A stretch of 64,000 nucleotides of DNA from Parachlamydiales bacterium (GTDB lineage: Bacteria; Chlamydiota; Chlamydiia; Chlamydiales; Rhabdochlamydiaceae): assembly GCA_003153295.1 (NCBI GenBank), contig PLXY01000012.1, positions 32,889-96,888 of the forward strand, given 5' to 3'. Below the pieces are notes generated by a model. It made no database searches. It was not told where the DNA came from and worked only from the letters and a program-made list of their open reading frames with translations. The number at the start of each line of letters is the position of its first letter. The stretch's first letter is position 1. The position numbers and the translations under genes were made by a program. This document shows, piece by piece, positions 48,394 through 57,411 of this stretch.

Positions 48394-48416
48394 AGCTAAA
48401 ATTTGATTCAAGCTCT
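48392..48416. terminator. Weak two-way terminator between convergent genes
   Basis: AGAGCT (48392-48397) and AGCTCT (48411-48416) form a 6-bp stem around 13 AT-rich bases, followed by TTTT on the plus strand. It overlaps the HipS-HTH stop codon and lies at the 3' end of the convergent gene. Confidence 0.4.
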
Positions 48417-48950
48417 TTTGACGTTTAAGGCGAAGTGCCAGGCGTCATTAGCAAGATGTAAAGTCGATCGGCCTGTGAAGAAATTAAAAGCTCCCACAGC
48501 GACCATCAAGCCTAGAGCTTGATGCGAAGGAACATATTTATCAAAGACCCCTTTGATGAGGGCAGCAGCGGACAAAGCATTGGCGGCGATATTTAAAAGA
48601 TGCCGGGGATGTGTCCAATTGAATTCAAAAATCGTATTCAGTCCAAAAATCTCCATCCATGTTTTGGGAGTTGCGATGTAATGAAATACCCATCCATAGA
48701 GAAAAAGTCCCGGACGGCTCGCCAGACAGCTTAAAACAATCGATGCTTTTAAAACGAATGTCATAGCTTTATCTGCCGTTGTCCACCAACTCGGATCTTC
48801 TACTTTTCGAGTGGACGCTTGAGACAGTTGATAGAGAGCAGCGATCCCACCAACAAAAGTGATACAGCCAATGACATTTTTGATCCCTTCTTTCATGAGC
48901 GGGTGATTGAAATAACGGAGAGATCCTAGGATCGGACTTGAGGCGCTCAT
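48408..48950 (-). CDS. Orphan multi-pass membrane protein downstream of msbA
   Basis: This 180-residue protein has four to five hydrophobic stretches (near residues 22-42, 66-88, 88-105, 122-138 and 145-165). There is no signal peptide and no recognised family. It overlaps the msbA-like gene by 4 bases, which indicates coupled expression with the ABC transporter. Confidence 0.6.
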   Translation of the reverse strand: MSASSPILGSLRYFNHPLMKEGIKNVIGCITFVGGIAALYQLSQASTRKVEDPSWWTTADKAMTFVLKASIVLSCLASRPGLFLYGWVFHYIATPKTWMEIFGLNTIFEFNWTHPRHLLNIAANALSAAALIKGVFDKYVPSHQALGLMVAVGAFNFFTGRSTLHLANDAWHFALNVKRA

Positions 48951-50812
48951 GGGACTTGTGCGGGAGTTTCTACTTGCGCTTCAACAGGATTTTTCTCTTT
49001 TCGATAGAGCATTTCCCACATGAGGCGGAATTGATCGCAGCTTTCTAGAAGCTCATCTTTGGACCCTTCGGCAATCTTTTCACCTCGGTCAATGAAGATG
49101 ATACGGTCGGCATGTTCGATAGTGCCTAAACGGTGCGCAATGATCACCTGCGTGACCTGCCCATGGAGAGAGGCAATTGCAGAATGAATCTTGTGTTCGC
49201 TGATGGCGTCTAAGGAAGATGTCGCTTCATCCAAAACAAGAATAGGCGCTTTTTTAATCAATGCGCGTGCAATAGCCAACCGTTGCTGCTGACCGCCGGA
49301 GAGGTTTTGTCCCGCTTCAGCAAGCATTGAATCATACTGCTGAGGCTGGCGGATAATGAATTCTTCAGCATGGGCCTTTTTAGCGGCTCCATAGACTTCT
49401 TCTCGTGTAAAATTGCGCCCGAACGCGATATTTGCAGCGATGGTATCGCAAAAGAGGAAAGGTTTTTGAGAAACAAAGGCGATCTGGTCGCGGAGCGACC
49501 TCTGGGTATAAGCATCGACAGGTTTTCCATCGATCCGGATCTGTCCTTGCTGCACTTCATAAAGACGAGGAAGCAGCTGAACAATGGTCGATTTGCCCGA
49601 ACCTGTAGGCCCCACGATGGCAACCGTTTCTCCTTTTAGAATCGTAAAACTGACATCTTTGAGGATCCATTCATCTTGATAGCGGAACCAGACGTGATCA
49701 AATTCTATCTTGTCTTTGAAAGAGGTGAGCTGGATCGCATCTTTTTTATCTTCGATTTCAGGTCTTAAATTCAGTACTTCGAACATTCTTTCCGCAGCGA
49801 CAACACCTCGTTGGATATTGGCGTTCTCGTCAGCAAATTTTTTGATCGCTTCGTAGGAAAGCTGCAAAAGCCCGCAGAAGACGATGAGTTCGGAAACCGT
49901 CAGCTTGAGTGTGAGGAGCCCGTAGAGGACGACACTGGCCAGGCAAAGCGTGGTCATCATGTGCAAGATCGGGCGTGTCAAAAGACCGTACTTGGCAGCT
50001 TTACTCTCTAAAACTGCCATGCGGTCGTTTTGTTCTTTATATTTTTTGAAAGAAAACGACTCCATAGCGAAGATTTTCACAGTCTGAATGCCGGCCAAAA
50101 AATCGATGAGCACGGAAGCAAACTTTTCTTGGTTCGATTGAAGTTGCCGTGAGGCTCGTTTGACTCTTTTAGCTAAAAAGGTAATCGGCAGAACGATCAT
50201 CGGTATCCCGAAAAAAATCACCATCGATAACTGCCAAGAGATAAAGAAGCATAAAATCAGCGTCAGGATGATGGTAAAAGGAGTGTGGAGATAGTTCGTG
50301 AGGATAGAATTGATAGACGTCGCTATTTGTCCAGCATCGCCAACGACGCGTGAAGAGAGGCTTCCGATATTGTGTTTTTGATAAAAGCTCATCGGCAGAG
50401 CTTGGATGTGCTCAAAATATTGCTGACGGAGGTCGCGGCTCACACGGATCGCCATGAGCTGGGTCATGAAACGGCTCCAGAAAAGACAGATTGCTTTAAA
50501 GATCGCCACGCTGACTAAAATTCCAATGAGAACGCGTAAACTGGAAACGCTGCTCATCTGTTCTTGGACCTTTTCGATGAGCCACTGGAGAGGATTTGTA
50601 CTCTGTTTGGCCTGTCCTAACAATTCCAATGTCGGCGCTGACATAGGTTTGCCCGACATGAGCTGGCTCAGTGTATCGGCATTGATCAAGACTCCCAATG
50701 CAGAAATTTCCAACGCATTGGCAATGGTGAGCAGTCCCAGTGCGAGAAAACTGAATAAAAGAAGTGAAAGATGTTTTCGGTTCCGTAAAGCGGCTTTTAG
50801 GAGCAATAGCAT
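48947..50812 (-). CDS. msbA: MsbA-like ABC exporter (permease-ATPase fusion)
   Basis: This 621-residue half-transporter has six membrane helices in residues ~15-340. The nucleotide-binding domain carries Walker A GPTGSGKST, signature LSGGQQQRLAIARAL and Walker B ILVLDEATSSLD. It corresponds in position and layout to the transporter at CT264 beside accA in Chlamydia. Flipping of lipid A across the inner membrane is likely but not proven by sequence. It ends in a short Val/Pro/Glu-rich tail. Confidence 0.88.
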   Translation of the reverse strand: MLLLLKAALRNRKHLSLLLFSFLALGLLTIANALEISALGVLINADTLSQLMSGKPMSAPTLELLGQAKQSTNPLQWLIEKVQEQMSSVSSLRVLIGILVSVAIFKAICLFWSRFMTQLMAIRVSRDLRQQYFEHIQALPMSFYQKHNIGSLSSRVVGDAGQIATSINSILTNYLHTPFTIILTLILCFFISWQLSMVIFFGIPMIVLPITFLAKRVKRASRQLQSNQEKFASVLIDFLAGIQTVKIFAMESFSFKKYKEQNDRMAVLESKAAKYGLLTRPILHMMTTLCLASVVLYGLLTLKLTVSELIVFCGLLQLSYEAIKKFADENANIQRGVVAAERMFEVLNLRPEIEDKKDAIQLTSFKDKIEFDHVWFRYQDEWILKDVSFTILKGETVAIVGPTGSGKSTIVQLLPRLYEVQQGQIRIDGKPVDAYTQRSLRDQIAFVSQKPFLFCDTIAANIAFGRNFTREEVYGAAKKAHAEEFIIRQPQQYDSMLAEAGQNLSGGQQQRLAIARALIKKAPILVLDEATSSLDAISEHKIHSAIASLHGQVTQVIIAHRLGTIEHADRIIFIDRGEKIAEGSKDELLESCDQFRLMWEMLYRKEKNPVEAQVETPAQVP

Positions 50813-50824
50813 AATGAGGCTATT

Positions 50825-51790
50825 CTATTGAATGTCGGGCTTCTCTTCTACAATAAATTTGCCCATTCTACGAAACTTTTGATACCGCTGCTCAACTAGT
50901 GTTTCAAGAGGAATGCCTTTTAACACATTCCACTGTGCAAGAATATATTTTTTTACATTGTCATACACGACTTTAGGATCGTGATGAGCGCCGCCGAGAG
51001 GCTCATCAATGACATCGTCGATAATTTCCATTTGCAGCAGATCTTCGGCTTGCATTTTGAGGGCTTCAGCTGCAATTTCATTTTTACCTGCGTCTTTCCA
51101 AAGGATTGAAGCGCAGCCTTCTGGAGAAATCACTGAGTAGTAGGCATGCTGCAGCATGGAGACCACGTCTCCCACTCCGATGCCCAAGGCTCCGCCGGAA
51201 CAGCCTTCTCCGATCAAAACGATCAAGATCGGCGTTGGAAGACGGGCCATTTCAAAAAGATTTTCCGCGATCGCCCATCCTTGACCTCGCTCTTCCGCAG
51301 CAAGACCTGGATAAGCGCCGGGTGTATCAACGAGGGAAAGTACAGGCAATTTAAATTTAGCAGCCATTTTCATACAGCGGAGGGCTTTGCGGTAACCTTC
51401 CGGATGGGGCATTCCAAAATTTCTTTTTAGACGGCTTTCGGTATCGCATCCTTTTTCCTGGGCGATCACCATGAATTTAACGCCTCCTATTTTAGCCAAA
51501 CCGCAAATAATCGCAGGATCGTCGCGGAACAGCCGGTCACCGGCAATTTCATGGAATTCTTCACAGAGATGCTCGATATAATCCACAGATCGGGGACGTT
51601 GGGGATGACGGCTGATCCCAACCCGCTCCCAGGGAGACAAATTCGAATAGACTTTTTTCTTGAGCTGGGCAAGTTTTTTTTCGAGTTTGAGAAGTTCGGC
51701 TTCCGAGAGCAAAGGATTATTCTGATTTTGCTCTTTGAACTTAGCGATTGTCTCTTCGTACTCTTGGATTTGTTTTTCGTGCGTCAGCAT
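50825..51790 (-). CDS. accA: Acetyl-CoA carboxylase carboxyltransferase subunit alpha
   Basis: This subunit performs the first committed step of fatty-acid synthesis. The 321-residue chain has the typical N-terminal helical part and the carboxyltransferase core: [55 protein letters not shown] and [17 protein letters not shown]. It is in the same order as in Chlamydia (msbA-accA), 12 bases before msbA. Confidence 0.95.
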   Translation of the reverse strand: MLTHEKQIQEYEETIAKFKEQNQNNPLLSEAELLKLEKKLAQLKKKVYSNLSPWERVGISRHPQRPRSVDYIEHLCEEFHEIAGDRLFRDDPAIICGLAKIGGVKFMVIAQEKGCDTESRLKRNFGMPHPEGYRKALRCMKMAAKFKLPVLSLVDTPGAYPGLAAEERGQGWAIAENLFEMARLPTPILIVLIGEGCSGGALGIGVGDVVSMLQHAYYSVISPEGCASILWKDAGKNEIAAEALKMQAEDLLQMEIIDDVIDEPLGGAHHDPKVVYDNVKKYILAQWNVLKGIPLETLVEQRYQKFRRMGKFIVEEKPDIQ

Positions 51791-51798
51791 GTTATCTC

Positions 51799-52833
51799 TT
51801 ATCTCAGGGGTGAAGTGACTTCGACGCCAGGAAGTTTAGCGTCTTTTAAGTTTTTAACAATTTCAACCACCGTCGATCTAGTAATGATAATTGAAAAAAT
51901 CTCTTCCATATCTTCGTGATTGAGGCGGATGCATCCGTCGCTTTCGTATTGTCCTGTCGTATCGCGGAGCTCAGCCCATCTTCCAGTTTTCTTTTCAGGC
52001 ACCCAAGGAGCCCCATGAATTCCATAGCCCTTGGAACTGGCGGTGCATCCTCCCAGTTCTGTTCCAAAAGGAATCCAGCGGGTTCCAAATACCCGGATCA
52101 TTTCAGCCGGCTTGTCTTGGAACAATCCCATCACTCCCGGCTTATAAACGGCGATTTTATCTCCTAACTGGTATTTGCCCAGAGGGGTCAATGTCCCGGA
52201 AGGCGTCTCTCCTTTCTTGCCTAAGCCCACCGTATAGGTCTTCAGCAGAACTCGTTCATTGGTATCTTGATCGATGTAATAAAAGGCCATTTTGCAGCGG
52301 GAGACATCAACTAAAAGATAGAATTGAAAGTTCCGGTCTTTTCTAAAAACATTAAACTTACTGCCTGGAGAAACTTTTTGAGTAAAATAGTCGGCTTTTC
52401 CATTGAGGCTGCGGGCAATAAAATGGCGTGATGTGGAAAAATGAGAGGCGTAATCCCCTACCCAGGCAGGCCTTCCTTTTAACCAGGGAACCTGACTTGA
52501 ATAAGTCACTGTCTCTACAATTGGAAGCTTGGTCGGACCCGTTGTAAAAAGCTGACTAATTCTATCGACTTGAGGCAGTTCTCCTGCTTGTTGAGCGGGT
52601 TGCGCTGCGGCAGGCGTTGCTTTCAAAGCCAATTGAGGCTCCGATTTTTTGATAGGGCTATCTATAGGCGCAGGTGCAAGTTTTACTTGAGGAGCGAACG
52701 CAGATGCGATCTTTTCAACCCTGTCACCCCTGTTACCCTGGGGGGAAAAGAAGACTTTCTTCACTGTACCGGCGACCCCGATGACAGCAAAAAGCGCTAC
52801 CGTACCGACTAATATAACTTTTGGAAATGCCAT
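51799..52833 (-). CDS. L,D-transpeptidase (YkuD domain), membrane anchored
   Basis: This 344-residue protein has an N-terminal hydrophobic segment (residues ~5-24), a Pro/Ala-rich linker and a C-terminal YkuD domain. IHGAPWV and [16 protein letters not shown] hold the catalytic His and Cys. L,D-transpeptidases make 3-3 cross-links in peptidoglycan or attach proteins to it. It lies between accA and the CT266-like gene; I do not know it there from Chlamydia. The accA start follows 8 bases on, suggesting one operon. Confidence 0.88.
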   Translation of the reverse strand: MAFPKVILVGTVALFAVIGVAGTVKKVFFSPQGNRGDRVEKIASAFAPQVKLAPAPIDSPIKKSEPQLALKATPAAAQPAQQAGELPQVDRISQLFTTGPTKLPIVETVTYSSQVPWLKGRPAWVGDYASHFSTSRHFIARSLNGKADYFTQKVSPGSKFNVFRKDRNFQFYLLVDVSRCKMAFYYIDQDTNERVLLKTYTVGLGKKGETPSGTLTPLGKYQLGDKIAVYKPGVMGLFQDKPAEMIRVFGTRWIPFGTELGGCTASSKGYGIHGAPWVPEKKTGRWAELRDTTGQYESDGCIRLNHEDMEEIFSIIITRSTVVEIVKNLKDAKLPGVEVTSPLR

Positions 52834-53020
52834 AAAAATGGACCTATATCATACCTTTTTTATTACATTATTTCAACAAACCAATTATTTGACATGCTTA
52901 TGTCAACTTTAAATTTTCTTTACACTTCCAGAATTGTTTAATTTGATTAATTAAACATTCCATTTACTTACATTTTAATAAAAAAATGATATAATCACAG
53001 GATTAACAAAAGAAATAATT
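52834..53020. promoter_or_regulatory. Divergent promoter region with palindrome and extended -10
   Basis: This gap serves two divergent genes. GTTTAATT (52936-52943) and AATTAAAC (52949-52956) form an 8-bp dyad with a 5-base centre. TGATATAAT (TATAAT at 52990-52995) is an extended -10 for the plus-strand gene at 53021, 25 bases before its ATG. Confidence 0.5.
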
Positions 53021-53425
53021 ATGACTCCTTGTAGTGCAATACCCATGATGTATGATGAACCTCTCCTTCTTGATGAGGGCTTTTCGATACCGCACCTTGA
53101 AATCGAAAAAATGCAAAAATATTTTGAAACATTTAAGCATGACCTAGACACCTCTGTCCATTTTTTAAAGAATTTAGATGTCACTGTGTTACGTGCCAGT
53201 GAACTCATCCATCAAATGAAATGGGCCTGTATAGGAGTGAGTGTAGTAGCAGTTGTCACCTGGGGTATGGGGACGGCTATTAAGAATCCCGAGCATAAGA
53301 AAAAATGGTATCTATTTACTGCCCTTTCTTTATTAAGCACTGCTTTAGCGGTAGCGGGGGCCTATACGATGTATCAAATTCAGCAGACTATGCTGCCCAT
53401 TCAATCTTTATTAGTTAAAAAATAG
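53021..53425 (+). CDS. Inc-like protein with a two-helix membrane hairpin
   Basis: This 134-residue protein has residues ~25-60 as an amphipathic helix or coiled coil (LEIEKMQKYFETFKHDLDTSV). Two hydrophobic segments follow (~70-88 and 97-117) separated by a short basic loop (KNPEHKKKW). The bilobed pair of adjacent membrane helices is the hallmark of chlamydial inclusion-membrane proteins; assignment is by pattern only. There is no signal peptide. It is convergent with the next gene, with 3 bases between stops. Confidence 0.6.
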   Translation: MTPCSAIPMMYDEPLLLDEGFSIPHLEIEKMQKYFETFKHDLDTSVHFLKNLDVTVLRASELIHQMKWACIGVSVVAVVTWGMGTAIKNPEHKKKWYLFTALSLLSTALAVAGAYTMYQIQQTMLPIQSLLVKK

Positions 53426-53428
53426 AAA

Positions 53429-53866
53429 TTAGACGCAGACGACCTTCGAGGCCACCACTACAAGAGAACTTATCCCAAATGAACTTGCGTTCATCAGGAT
53501 TGTGGTTCCTATGTGTTGTGAAGGGTATCTAAAAAGAGCAGAAGCAAGCGACCCTGCTACCCAGCCCAAAACATGAGAGGCCAAAAGCCCTATTACTAAG
53601 TCCCGCGGCATTCGTTCTTCTTTGATTTTATCGAGCATTTCTTTTTTCTGGGTGCCTGCTTCATCTGATTTAAGATAACGGGTTTGTCTACAGTAAAAAT
53701 CATTCACTTCCGTTACAAAAAAAACAAAAGTAATGAGCGTAGTAATAGCGCTCACAGTGTTGTAAATAGCATTCTCTCCATTTGAAAATCCTGCACGGCG
53801 CGCAAGTAAGCATTGATTTGTAGTACCGGCAATAGCTGCAATTCCAGAAAATACCAAAGTTGACAT
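53429..53866 (-). CDS. Orphan membrane protein with paired hydrophobic segments
   Basis: ATG 53866 (MSTLVFSGIAAIAG) is preferred; a TTG at 53896 lies only 2 bases after a TATAAT (53899-53904, preceded by TTTGG) and would precede the likely transcription start. The 145-residue protein has hydrophobic stretches near residues 3-20, 33-52, 85-105 and 118-138. No family is recognised. The promoter string resembles that of the LRR gene at 1059. Confidence 0.55.
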   Translation of the reverse strand: MSTLVFSGIAAIAGTTNQCLLARRAGFSNGENAIYNTVSAITTLITFVFFVTEVNDFYCRQTRYLKSDEAGTQKKEMLDKIKEERMPRDLVIGLLASHVLGWVAGSLASALFRYPSQHIGTTILMNASSFGISSLVVVASKVVCV

Positions 53867-53926
53867 AAGCACTCTTTTTGAATGAGTTGATATCAAAAAT
53901 TATACCAAAGCATCGATTTTAAATGA

Positions 53927-55225
53927 TTACTTAATCAAATATTGAGAAAAGTCCTTTCCTTCTTGAAAGGGAAAAGCGATTAAAAAGTGCGCACCCCAGA
54001 AGTGGTCTCCGCCAGCCAAAGGAATGATCTGCATCTCGTGATCCGGAAGAGGCTCTATGAAGATCTTTTCATTTTCCGCGCGCAATTCCAAAGGTAAAGA
54101 CTTACCTTGGTACCTCTCAAGCGAACCTGCTTGAAGGGTCGTCTTCCCTCCAATAACCAGCTGATCGCAACGGGCATAAAAAACGAGCGCAAGATTTTCC
54201 ACCGTATGCCCTTCTTGCAAAAGACAAGAAAGAGTGACCTTTTGAGCTTCATAATGGGCCTCTATCTGCATCCATGCAGGATGTGCAAAAGCTTTGGTCC
54301 ATCCTTTGATCCGGAAATGGTAGGCCGTTTTTTCCCAGAGCATCTCATTGTAGCTACGAGTTGTTAAACTACAAGCCCGGTCAATGCCGAATTTTTCTAG
54401 CGCATCTAGAGGCACTGTTTGAGGTCCGCAGTTAACGATGGCAACATGATTGCGGTGATAAGAAAAAAATCCGGAATTCCATCCACTTAAACTACAGGCC
54501 ATACTCCACTGAGCACTGGAAAATTTCATGAGGCCAACTGTCATCTCTTCTGCAAACGGTTTATGCGAAAGCCGAAGAGGCGCAGCAATTTTTTCAGGGA
54601 CAAGCGTGAGGAGTTTACTGGCCAGGCAGGAGGGATTCCATCCATAATGTTTCTGGATCTGGGCTGCTTGGTTAAATCCAACATCGGAAGTGAGACGATA
54701 GGCCAATGTAAAGAGAAGATGGTTGAAGGCGGCAAGACTGCTCAGATGAAAAGTTGCTGCTCGGCTCCAAAGTGAAAAATGAGGCAATCCTCGGTGATCC
54801 AGCGTATGTATCTGCCAGAGTGCCACTTTGATCCCCGCATAAAGAAGAGTCTCATTTTTTAAATGAACTCCTAAGATCATCCATAAGGATCCGAGTTCAG
54901 CGAGTTGAGAAGTGTCAGGTAATTGGATCCCCTGACTCAATCCCAACGTATCGAGACAAGTTGCACCATTGGGCATTTGCTGAGGCGCAATCGGAAGGGG
55001 TTCAAATTTCAAAAGATGGGTTAAAAGAACAAGATAGGCGTGAGGAAGTTGGATCTCGGACGGATATCTTTGGAGGAGTAGCTGCCCAAGCCTTTTTTTT
55101 AGACCCGCATGGTCTTCAGCCCCTTCAAGAACTCTCCAAACAAGATCTCTGAGCAAAAGAAGATACTGATCGACTTCATCTGCCGCAAGCGCGGAAATAG
55201 GATGAGCATCATTTAAAACAGCCAC
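53927..55225 (-). CDS. CT266-like conserved chlamydial protein
   Basis: This soluble 432-residue protein has a helical N-terminal half and a beta-rich C-terminal half (VAIVNCGPQTVPLDAL onward). This resembles the helical-toroid plus beta-sandwich layout of heparinase or glycoside-hydrolase-like proteins, but I see no catalytic motif. By position, between accA and the HU/IHF gene, it is the counterpart of Chlamydia CT266, which has no known function. There is no signal peptide. Confidence 0.65.
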   Translation of the reverse strand: MAVLNDAHPISALAADEVDQYLLLLRDLVWRVLEGAEDHAGLKKRLGQLLLQRYPSEIQLPHAYLVLLTHLLKFEPLPIAPQQMPNGATCLDTLGLSQGIQLPDTSQLAELGSLWMILGVHLKNETLLYAGIKVALWQIHTLDHRGLPHFSLWSRAATFHLSSLAAFNHLLFTLAYRLTSDVGFNQAAQIQKHYGWNPSCLASKLLTLVPEKIAAPLRLSHKPFAEEMTVGLMKFSSAQWSMACSLSGWNSGFFSYHRNHVAIVNCGPQTVPLDALEKFGIDRACSLTTRSYNEMLWEKTAYHFRIKGWTKAFAHPAWMQIEAHYEAQKVTLSCLLQEGHTVENLALVFYARCDQLVIGGKTTLQAGSLERYQGKSLPLELRAENEKIFIEPLPDHEMQIIPLAGGDHFWGAHFLIAFPFQEGKDFSQYLIK

Positions 55226-55299
55226 AACACCTCTAAACTGATAAGAAAATAATCGATTTTAACTCAATTTTCCAGAGGTTTAATCTGACTTGGGTAAAA

Positions 55300-55617
55300 T
55301 TACATCACTTTCGTCGGAGCATTGACCGGCAGTTTCTCAATGTCTTTCTTCATTTTTTTGCCCGGTGTGAATTTCACAGCAGGACGTGCTGGAATCACAA
55401 TAGGAACTGAGGCATTTTTAGGATTGCGGCCGATTTTTTGTTTTCTTTCAACGATCTCGAATACTCCAAAATCACGGAATTCTAAACGATCTCCTCTAGC
55501 CAAACAATCTGTCATTTCATCTAAGAACGATTGAATGATATTGCGCACTTCATTCGGATGGAGTCCACGTGCTTGAGAAATTTTCTGTACTAATTCCTTT
55601 TTGGTGATCGTTGCCAT
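55300..55617 (-). CDS. HU/IHF-family DNA-binding protein
   Basis: ATG 55617 (MATITKKELVQKIS) gives 105 residues; an upstream start at 55665 is less likely. The full HU fold is visible: RLEFRDFGVFEIVERKQKIGR, then NPKNASVPIVIPARPAVKFTPGKKMKK, with the intercalating Pro of the DNA-binding arms (IPARPAVKF). It corresponds to the himD/IHF-like gene CT267 that follows CT266 in Chlamydia. It bends DNA and structures the nucleoid. Confidence 0.92.
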   Translation of the reverse strand: MATITKKELVQKISQARGLHPNEVRNIIQSFLDEMTDCLARGDRLEFRDFGVFEIVERKQKIGRNPKNASVPIVIPARPAVKFTPGKKMKKDIEKLPVNAPTKVM

Positions 55618-55687
55618 ACTTTTTTTTGTCTCCGCTGATGTTTGTCGCTCTTCAGTTTGTGACACCGAGAATCACACAGTAGAAGGG

Positions 55688-55935
55688 CTACCTATTTGAC
55701 CCCATTGTTGTATCGCGTTGATTTTCAGGCAAGTATTTTTGTAAAATTTTTATTGAAGCTGGCAATTCCATAGAGAGATTGCCTTTGATAAAGGTAGCAT
55801 TAGCCTGTAATAAGTTCGACAGTCCTGCCCATTTGAGCCTCAAAAGCCTTTGCTTTAGCTTCTATTTCATCGTTTAGCGCTTTAACGGCTGCCACGTCTT
55901 CCTCAGCCTTTACCTGATCTTCTCGCGCGGTTGAC
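55688..55935 (-). pseudogene. Decayed gene remnant in the HU-TPR gap
   Basis: The 380-bp gap contains two adjoining protein-like frames on the minus strand. One reads EDQVKAEEDVAAVKALNDEI and on to AQMGRTVELITG-stop (helical, no start codon). The other, one base over, reads LLQANATFIKGNLSMELPAS and on to DTTMGSNR-stop at 55688. They look like one coding sequence broken by a frameshift and truncated at the hairpin at 55916-55973. No family is recognised. The last 28 codons alone (ATG 55771) could form a mini-ORF. Confidence 0.4.
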
Positions 55936-55973
55936 CCCGCCCTTTAGGGCTGGGTCAACCGCGCGAGAAGATC
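55916..55973. repeat. Very strong 22-bp perfect hairpin
   Basis: The arms 55916-55937 (GATCTTCTCGCGCGGTTGAC plus CC) and 55952-55973 are exact reverse complements. Inside, GCCCT-TT-AGGGC adds 5 more pairs after one mismatch, so the structure is nearly closed to the tip. It is very GC-rich for this genome. It lies 24 bases after the TPR-protein stop on the minus strand, fitting a transcript-end or stability element, but no U-run follows. Confidence 0.75.
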
Positions 55974-55997
55974 AAAGAAGTGCGATTTTTACCTCAT

Positions 55998-57368
55998 TCA
56001 ACTAAAGGGAAGTTTTTGTCTCAACTTACTCCACAAAGTTGGGCCAGGAACAAGAGAATCTCCTTTTAATTTTGACTCAATCGCCTCTCGTAAATTCTTA
56101 TCGGAAGGGTCACAGTTTAAAGCTGCCTGCCAATCTTTAGCTGCCTCCTCCAATTTTTTTTGCTCCTGTTTGACAACACCTCGGAAATATAAAAGCTCAG
56201 ATTTTTTATCTTGATCAGTGGGATTGAGTTCTAAAGCAGCTGTGTAGTTTTCTACAGCCCTTTCATATTGAGTTTGCTTTGCATAAGCCCTTCCTAGAAT
56301 AAGAAGTATTATAACTTGATTCTGAGCAGAACTTTCATGATCTAAAGCATGTCTCATATCTACAATGGCAAGATCGGAAGTATCGTTTTCAATAAAACAT
56401 AATGCCCGCTCTATTCGAATATAGAGATATGGTTCATCCAAAGGAATATGCTTAAAAGTTTCATTAAAATCTTCGATTGCTTCCTGATAATGTTTTAGAT
56501 GGCTATGAGCAAATCCTCTCTGACATACCATAATAGCTTTTAAACCTTCATTTTCTAAATCAGTTTCTAAAGCAGTTGTCAGGTCTCTAATCGCCTCATC
56601 AAAATTTTCTTGTGCAAAATAAGCTTGCGCTCGCTGAGATAAAACATACACGGGTGATATATCAGGCGGTAGACTTTCTATGGCTATATTAAAATTCTTA
56701 ATGGCTTCTAGAGAATCACCTAGACCCATCTGAGCATTTCCTCTTTGCAAGCAAACTGCTCCTCTTGTTGTTGAATTAAGAGAATCGATTCTAAGCAAAG
56801 CTGTGGTTTCGTCAAGCGCAAGTGCAAATTCGTTTTGTCTAAGATAAACCTCAATGCGGGCAAGTAAAAAATTAACTTTGAATTCCCTGGATGTTTTACA
56901 GGCGAGTCCTTGGTTGTAATTTTCAAGAGTCTTTTCTAGATCATCTTGATCAAAATACACATCGCCTCGTAATCTATAAATTCTTGCATGAAGTTCTTGA
57001 TTTTGGAATGAATATTTTAAGGCTATTGTCAGATCATCAATTGCTTTTCCGTATTCGTGAAGAGAATTATAAGCTAATCCTCGGTGATATAAAATCTGAG
57101 CTTTTAATAGACGATCGGCAGGATTACATCGAAGAGCTGCAGTAAATTTATCGACTGCCTCAGCGTACTTCTCTTCTTTTAATAACCCTTTACCTTGATT
57201 AATGAGTGTTTCTGGATCAAGAATCGTTATTCGACCGTGCAACGATTTGGCAACATATAAGAGAAGAGCTGCAATCGCAGCAAGACCGATGATAACAATG
57301 ATGGGCTTCGTGTAGGATCGTCCCTGAATAGGAACTGCTGCTGGAGAAGAAGAAACAGATAAAACCAT
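55998..57368 (-). CDS. Membrane-anchored TPR protein
   Basis: This 456-residue protein has a membrane helix (residues ~22-41: PIIVIIGLAAIAALLLYVA), then about ten tetratricopeptide units from residue ~55 to 440. Typical units read YAEAVDKFTAALRCNPADR, YGKAIDDLTIALKY and YERAVENYTAALELNPTDQ. TPR arrays bind partner proteins. Such single-anchor TPR proteins may scaffold envelope complexes or, if secreted, contact host proteins (inference). It is 43 bases upstream of the tyrS 3' end on the same strand. Confidence 0.82.
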   Translation of the reverse strand: MVLSVSSSPAAVPIQGRSYTKPIIVIIGLAAIAALLLYVAKSLHGRITILDPETLINQGKGLLKEEKYAEAVDKFTAALRCNPADRLLKAQILYHRGLAYNSLHEYGKAIDDLTIALKYSFQNQELHARIYRLRGDVYFDQDDLEKTLENYNQGLACKTSREFKVNFLLARIEVYLRQNEFALALDETTALLRIDSLNSTTRGAVCLQRGNAQMGLGDSLEAIKNFNIAIESLPPDISPVYVLSQRAQAYFAQENFDEAIRDLTTALETDLENEGLKAIMVCQRGFAHSHLKHYQEAIEDFNETFKHIPLDEPYLYIRIERALCFIENDTSDLAIVDMRHALDHESSAQNQVIILLILGRAYAKQTQYERAVENYTAALELNPTDQDKKSELLYFRGVVKQEQKKLEEAAKDWQAALNCDPSDKNLREAIESKLKGDSLVPGPTLWSKLRQKLPFS

Positions 57369-57411
57369 AACTATCCTTTTGCAGAAGTTAAGATTTTACT
57401 TCTAAGTATTA

